The position numbers and the translations under genes are program-made. The notes beneath the pieces were generated by a model. The model had not been told where the DNA came from, searched no databases, and saw nothing but the letters and a program-made list of their open reading frames with translations. A DNA stretch of 9,177 nucleotides, taken from Myxococcales bacterium (GTDB taxonomy: Bacteria; Myxococcota; Polyangia; Fen-1088). This document shows positions 6,608-9,177 of the stretch, piece after piece (position 1 is the stretch's first letter; every line of letters begins with the position of its first letter). Location: positions 1 through 9,177 of the forward strand of contig PMBY01000357.1 of the NCBI GenBank assembly GCA_003153875.1, read 5' to 3'.

Positions 6608-7582
6608 TTATCCCACGCACACGCGGTTGCGGCCCTGGCGTTTGGCCTCATAGAGCGCGTGGTCAGCGCGCTTGAGCAGGGTCTGGGCAGTGTCGTCGGC
6701 CTGGATGGCCGCGGCGCCGACCGAGATGGTGACGCCAACGAGATGACCGGGCAGGCGCAAATCGCTGGCTGCCACCATGGCGCGGAACTTCTCCGCCACC
6801 AGCACCATTTGCTGGGCGTCGACGTTCGAGATGATGGCGCCGAACTCCTCGCCACCCCAGCGCGCCACGATGTCGAAGCTGCGGCAGTTGGCGTGCAGGG
6901 TGCGCGCCACCAACTTCAGGATCGCGTCGCCGAGCAGGTGGCCGCATTCGTCATTCACCTGCTTGAACAGGTCCACGTCCATCATCAGAACACCGAAAGG
7001 CCGGTGGTGCCGTTGCCACTCGGCTAGCCGGTGGCCGAGATGATCGTTGAAGTGCCTCCGGTTGGGCAGGCGGGTCATCTCGTCGACCAACGCCAGCCGC
7101 TCCAGTTCTTTGATTCGCTCGGCCTGCTCGATGCGCGCAGTGCGATCGTTGAACACTTGCATCGCGCCCACCGCGCGCCCCTGCGTGTCCAGGATAGGGG
7201 TGACCTTGACCCGCACCGGCACCCGGTGTCCGTTCTTGTGGTGCAGGAACACGTCGATCTGATCGGACTTCCCGGTGGCCATCGCCTGCTCAAGCGGGCA
7301 GCTATCGGTGCACAGGACGCGGCCATTCACGTCGGCGTGGCACAGGATGTTGTCCGGGCAGCCGCGGCCCACGACCTCGCTGCGGGTGAACCCAGTCAGC
7401 TCCTCCGCGGCCTTGTTCCAGAACAAGAGCCGGCGATCCCGGTCCACAAAGTAGACGCTGTCATCCAGGCGATCGAGCAACTCGCGGTAGAAACCGCGCC
7501 CCAGATCGCTGATGGCAGCCAGCACCGGCCCGCTGTTAGGCGGTAGCTCCTCTTGCTTCGCATCTTGCTTCGGGCTTGCCAC
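6608..7582 (-). CDS. PAS-GGDEF diguanylate cyclase
   Basis: The protein makes c-di-GMP from two GTP. From the GTG at 7582 it has 324 residues. A PAS sensor spans about 30-150 (DSVYFVDRDRRLLFWN, then HHKNGHRVPVRVKVTPI) with cysteines at 75, 81, 91 and 95. The GGDEF domain spans about 160-324: DEMTRLPNRR (167-176), MDVDLFKQVND with metal-binding Asp192, the active-site GGEEF (233-237), and RSFD (224-227), an intact inhibitory I-site exactly five residues before it. No membrane segment is seen, so it is cytosolic. The frame is open to a GTG at 7720 (370 residues). I prefer 7582 for four reasons: GAGG lies 8 nt upstream, GC at third codon positions falls to about 48% in the 46 extra codons, the extra residues look disordered, and 7720 would leave 17 bp to the divergent CAP gene and swallow its promoter-like sites. 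Confidence 0.94.
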   Translation of the reverse strand: MASPKQDAKQEELPPNSGPVLAAISDLGRGFYRELLDRLDDSVYFVDRDRRLLFWNKAAEELTGFTRSEVVGRGCPDNILCHADVNGRVLCTDSCPLEQAMATGKSDQIDVFLHHKNGHRVPVRVKVTPILDTQGRAVGAMQVFNDRTARIEQAERIKELERLALVDEMTRLPNRRHFNDHLGHRLAEWQRHHRPFGVLMMDVDLFKQVNDECGHLLGDAILKLVARTLHANCRSFDIVARWGGEEFGAIISNVDAQQMVLVAEKFRAMVAASDLRLPGHLVGVTISVGAAAIQADDTAQTLLKRADHALYEAKRQGRNRVCVG

Positions 7583-7615
7583 GGCTGTTGCCTCGGCGGT
7601 TTCGGATTCGCGAGG

Positions 7616-7624
7616 AAGGATAGC
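7616..7624 (-). promoter_or_regulatory. Candidate extended -10 of the cyclase gene
   Basis: On the minus strand, bases 7625 to 7617 read TGCTATCCT, a TGnTATnnT extended -10. It would place the transcript start near 7610, some 28 nt before the preferred GTG at 7582. No -35 match is seen. The same sequence occurs on the plus strand at 7681. Confidence 0.35.
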
Positions 7625-7680
7625 AGGATCCTCCTCTGTTGGACGACTTCGTGGAAGCTCGCCGTCTTCTCCAAGCCAGG

Positions 7681-7689
7681 TGCTATCCT
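7681..7689 (+). promoter_or_regulatory. Candidate extended -10 of the CAP gene
   Basis: TGCTATCCT fits TGnTATnnT and would start the transcript near 7696, about 42 nt before the ATG at 7738. No -35 match is seen. It mirrors the site at 7617-7625 facing the cyclase gene. Confidence 0.35.
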
Positions 7690-7726
7690 TCAAGCGTGCG
7701 CCGTGATCCAGAAAACGCACTCTACC

Positions 7727-7731
7727 AAGGA
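7727..7731 (+). promoter_or_regulatory. Ribosome binding site that sets the CAP-protein start
   Basis: AAGGA lies 6 nt before the ATG at 7738. It supports this start, which directly opens the signal peptide, over the in-frame ATG at 7639. Confidence 0.7.
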
Positions 7732-7737
7732 TCTTGC

Positions 7738-8967
7738 ATGAACAAAGCCATCACACGTCGGCTAGGAATCCTGGCATGCCTCGCGGGCGGGTTGATGGTT
7801 GCCAATTGTGGGGGAAACGCGCGGCCTGCCTCGTCCCCCGGGACAGGCGGGGTGCAGTTCACGGGCGGTACGCCAGACACTGGCGGCGCGGGTTCCACGG
7901 GCGGCGTGCAAGCTGTGGGCGGAACGGAGTTTACCGGCGGCGTGCAAGCTGTGGGCGGAACGGAGTCCACCGGCGGCGTGCAGGACACGGGTTCCACGGG
8001 CGGCGTGCAAGTTGCGGGTGGAACGCTGTCCTTGGCAGGCACGGCGGGATCGTCAGTCGCAACTCCCGATGCGGCGGCCGGGGGCGTGGGTGGGTCCAGG
8101 GATGCCGACTCTCCTCGCGCCGAGGTGGCGGCACCGGCCCAGTGTCCCGCGCCGCCGGCAGGCGCCCCGGCTGATGCGATCACAGCGCTCAACACCGAGA
8201 ACGCCGCGCGTGTGGGCATGGGAATTCCCTGCGCCTCGCTGGTCCTGACCTTGTGCACGTCCGCGCAGAATCACTGCAACTACTACACCACCAACCAAGG
8301 CAGTGCGACTTGCCAGGCCGCCAGCGCACACAGTGAGATTGCGGGATGCCCGCAATTCACCGGCGCCGATCCCGGCGCCCGCATCAAAGCAGCCGGATAC
8401 ACGGGCATGGGCTGGGCCGAGTGCATGGCGTTCATGGATGATCCGGCAGGCGCAGTGAAGACATTCATTGATTCGGTCTATCACCGCACGCCGGTGCTTT
8501 CGCCTTGGTACCGGGACATGGGTTACGCCGGTGGAACTGGCTGCGATACCATTGATTTCGGGCCGGGAACCGCGACGGCGAAGACCGTGACTGCGTATTA
8601 TCCCTACGACGGTCAGATCAACGTGCCGCTTTCCTTCAACGGAGCCAGCGAAGGCCCAACTCCGCCGGTGCCTTCCACCGGTTGGCCGAGTGGCTATCCC
8701 GTCACGCTTTACGGTCAGGGGATCACCGTCAGTGCCCACCAGATCGTCGTGGATGGCACGACCACGCCGCTGGCTCACATCTGGCTCGACGGGGACAGTT
8801 CGCTCGGCTCAACTGCGAAAGTGCTCTACACCGAGGCGCCGCTTGCGGCGAATACTACATACCGTGTGACCATCGACGGCACGAGTTCGGCGGGCAGCGT
8901 TCACTTCGACTGGAGCTTCACCACCGGGGCCGCGCCGACCAAGCCGGGCGGCGGCCGGCGAGGGTGA
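7738..8967 (+). CDS. CAP-domain (SCP/PR-1 type) secreted lipoprotein with TGG-repeat linker and Ig-like C-terminus
   Basis: The 409-residue product begins with an export signal (MNKAITRRLGILACLAGGLM) and Cys24. The VANC box has Asn before the Cys, which is atypical, so lipidation is likely but not certain. Residues 34-97 are a TGG/VQ-type repeat linker. The CAP domain covers about 143-340: ALNTENAARVG (150-160), AHSE with His198, WAECMAF with Glu228, and VYHRTPVL with His249, the His/Glu pattern lining the CAP cavity. YYPYDGQINVP (287-297) and GYPVTLYG (319-326) follow, as in many bacterial CAP proteins. Residues about 330-396 look like an Ig-like strand domain (ANTTYRVTIDG, then FDWSFTTG). 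CAP proteins bind lipids, metals or partners, and some are proteases; bacterial roles are mostly unknown. The protein should sit at the cell surface. It is divergent from the cyclase gene and may share control with it. The C-terminal GGGRRG looks like a short disordered tail. Confidence 0.88.
   Translation: MNKAITRRLGILACLAGGLMVANCGGNARPASSPGTGGVQFTGGTPDTGGAGSTGGVQAVGGTEFTGGVQAVGGTESTGGVQDTGSTGGVQVAGGTLSLAGTAGSSVATPDAAAGGVGGSRDADSPRAEVAAPAQCPAPPAGAPADAITALNTENAARVGMGIPCASLVLTLCTSAQNHCNYYTTNQGSATCQAASAHSEIAGCPQFTGADPGARIKAAGYTGMGWAECMAFMDDPAGAVKTFIDSVYHRTPVLSPWYRDMGYAGGTGCDTIDFGPGTATAKTVTAYYPYDGQINVPLSFNGASEGPTPPVPSTGWPSGYPVTLYGQGITVSAHQIVVDGTTTPLAHIWLDGDSSLGSTAKVLYTEAPLAANTTYRVTIDGTSSAGSVHFDWSFTTGAAPTKPGGGRRG
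7843..8030 (+). repeat. In-frame tandem repeat in the CAP gene (36-bp unit plus variants)
   Basis: Two 36-bp copies (7900-7935 and 7936-7971) agree at 34 of 36 bases and encode GGVQAVGGTE(F/S)T. Diverged copies follow at 7972 and 7999, each opening with GGCGGCGTGCA. They extend the Gly-rich linker between the lipid anchor and the CAP domain. Confidence 0.85.
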
Positions 8968-9043
8968 GCGGCATAGGCGTGAAGCGGATCAACGGCGGAA
9001 TGAAATGGCCATTCGTGATTCGAGGACACAAGCCTTCGATTGG

Positions 9044-9084
9044 TCACCCCTCTCCCTTTCGGGAGAGGGGCCTGGGGGTGAGGG
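9044..9084. repeat. Dispersed palindromic intergenic repeat (CCCTCTCCC...GGGAGAGGG type)
   Basis: CCCCTCTCCC (9047-9056), TTTC, GGGAGAGGGG (9061-9070) form a perfect 10-bp stem with a tetraloop, followed by GGGGTGAGGG (9075-9084). TCACCCC (9044-9050) can also pair with GGGGTGA (9075-9081). This motif is familiar as a high-copy intergenic repeat in many GC-rich genomes. It lies 79 bp past the CAP stop and might help end or protect that transcript, although no U-run is present. Confidence 0.7.
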
Positions 9085-9140
9085 CGAAGCTTCCTGTGAG
9101 CCGGACGCTGAAGTCACCCAATTGTGGTGATCGCGCCCGC

Positions 9141-9158
9141 TGCACGATTCAACGTGCA
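9141..9158. repeat. Short inverted repeat
   Basis: TGCACG-ATTCAA-CGTGCA is a perfect 6-bp dyad with a 6-nt centre in the gene-free tail. It could be a hairpin or an operator for a gene beyond the window. Confidence 0.3.
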
Positions 9159-9167
9159 AATGCAGTA

Positions 9168-9177
9168 CCCTCACCCC
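9168..9177. repeat. Edge of a probable second copy of the dispersed repeat
   Basis: The last ten bases, CCCTCACCCC, are the exact reverse complement of GGGGTGAGGG at 9075-9084, the right arm of the repeat above. A further copy probably runs on past the window. Confidence 0.4.

Noticed and set aside
6436..6855. N-terminal extension of the LPP20-like frame
   Set aside because: Lies in a wrong phase of the cyclase gene; Ser/Pro/Arg-rich residues before an obvious signal peptide at 6435.
8989..9174. 61-residue minus frame in the gene-free tail
   Set aside because: It includes the dispersed repeat, whose translation gives the familiar spurious PSPERERG-type peptide; no coding signal.

Overview
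The window is GC-rich (roughly 65% by eye, not computed). It codes for a set of exported, mostly lipid-anchored proteins, several with long Gly/Thr/Ser 'TGG' linkers behind the signal peptide. Together with a secreted GH26 glycanase, a CAP-domain protein and large gaps between short operons, this style is typical of Myxococcota (Polyangia-like). No rRNA or tRNA is present, so the assignment rests on protein style only.

Layout. (1) 1-1338 (+): the 3' part of a GH94 disaccharide/oligosaccharide phosphorylase-type gene, cut by the window edge, followed by a terminator-like hairpin. (2) 1468-1869 (-): a decayed 3' end of a Fic-family (AMPylase-type) gene; only the linker and C-terminal winged helix survive. 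(3) 2019-4560 (-): two genes 55 bp apart, a GH26 beta-mannanase-like lipoprotein and, downstream, a Cys-rich secreted protein with a double-psi-beta-barrel/expansin-like domain. The GH26 linker is encoded by an 18-bp tandem repeat carrying an exact 156-bp higher-order period. (4) 4793-6435 (-): an LPP20-like envelope protein overlapping by ATGA a TlpA-type periplasmic thioredoxin. (5) 6608-7582 (-): a PAS-GGDEF diguanylate cyclase with an intact active site, an I-site and a four-cysteine PAS domain. (6) 7738-8967 (+): a CAP-domain lipoprotein, divergent from the cyclase. (7) 8968-9177: no gene, but a copy of a palindromic dispersed intergenic repeat and the edge of a likely second copy.

How it fits together (inference). 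GH26, the DPBB protein and GH94 suggest attack on external beta-glycans: an endo-acting surface enzyme, a possible non-catalytic wall-loosening partner, and a phosphorylase for short products. The TlpA protein and the Cys-rich exported proteins suggest a need for envelope thiol/disulfide control. The cyclase adds a c-di-GMP signalling input.

Most unusual signals: the nested 156-bp repeat, an 11-bp inverted repeat placing identical extended -10-like sequences on the two divergent sides between the cyclase and CAP genes, a probable leaderless start for the LPP20-like gene, and the Cys-rich PAS. I see no clear evidence of a wholly new defence or mobile system; the nearest to that is the Fic remnant.
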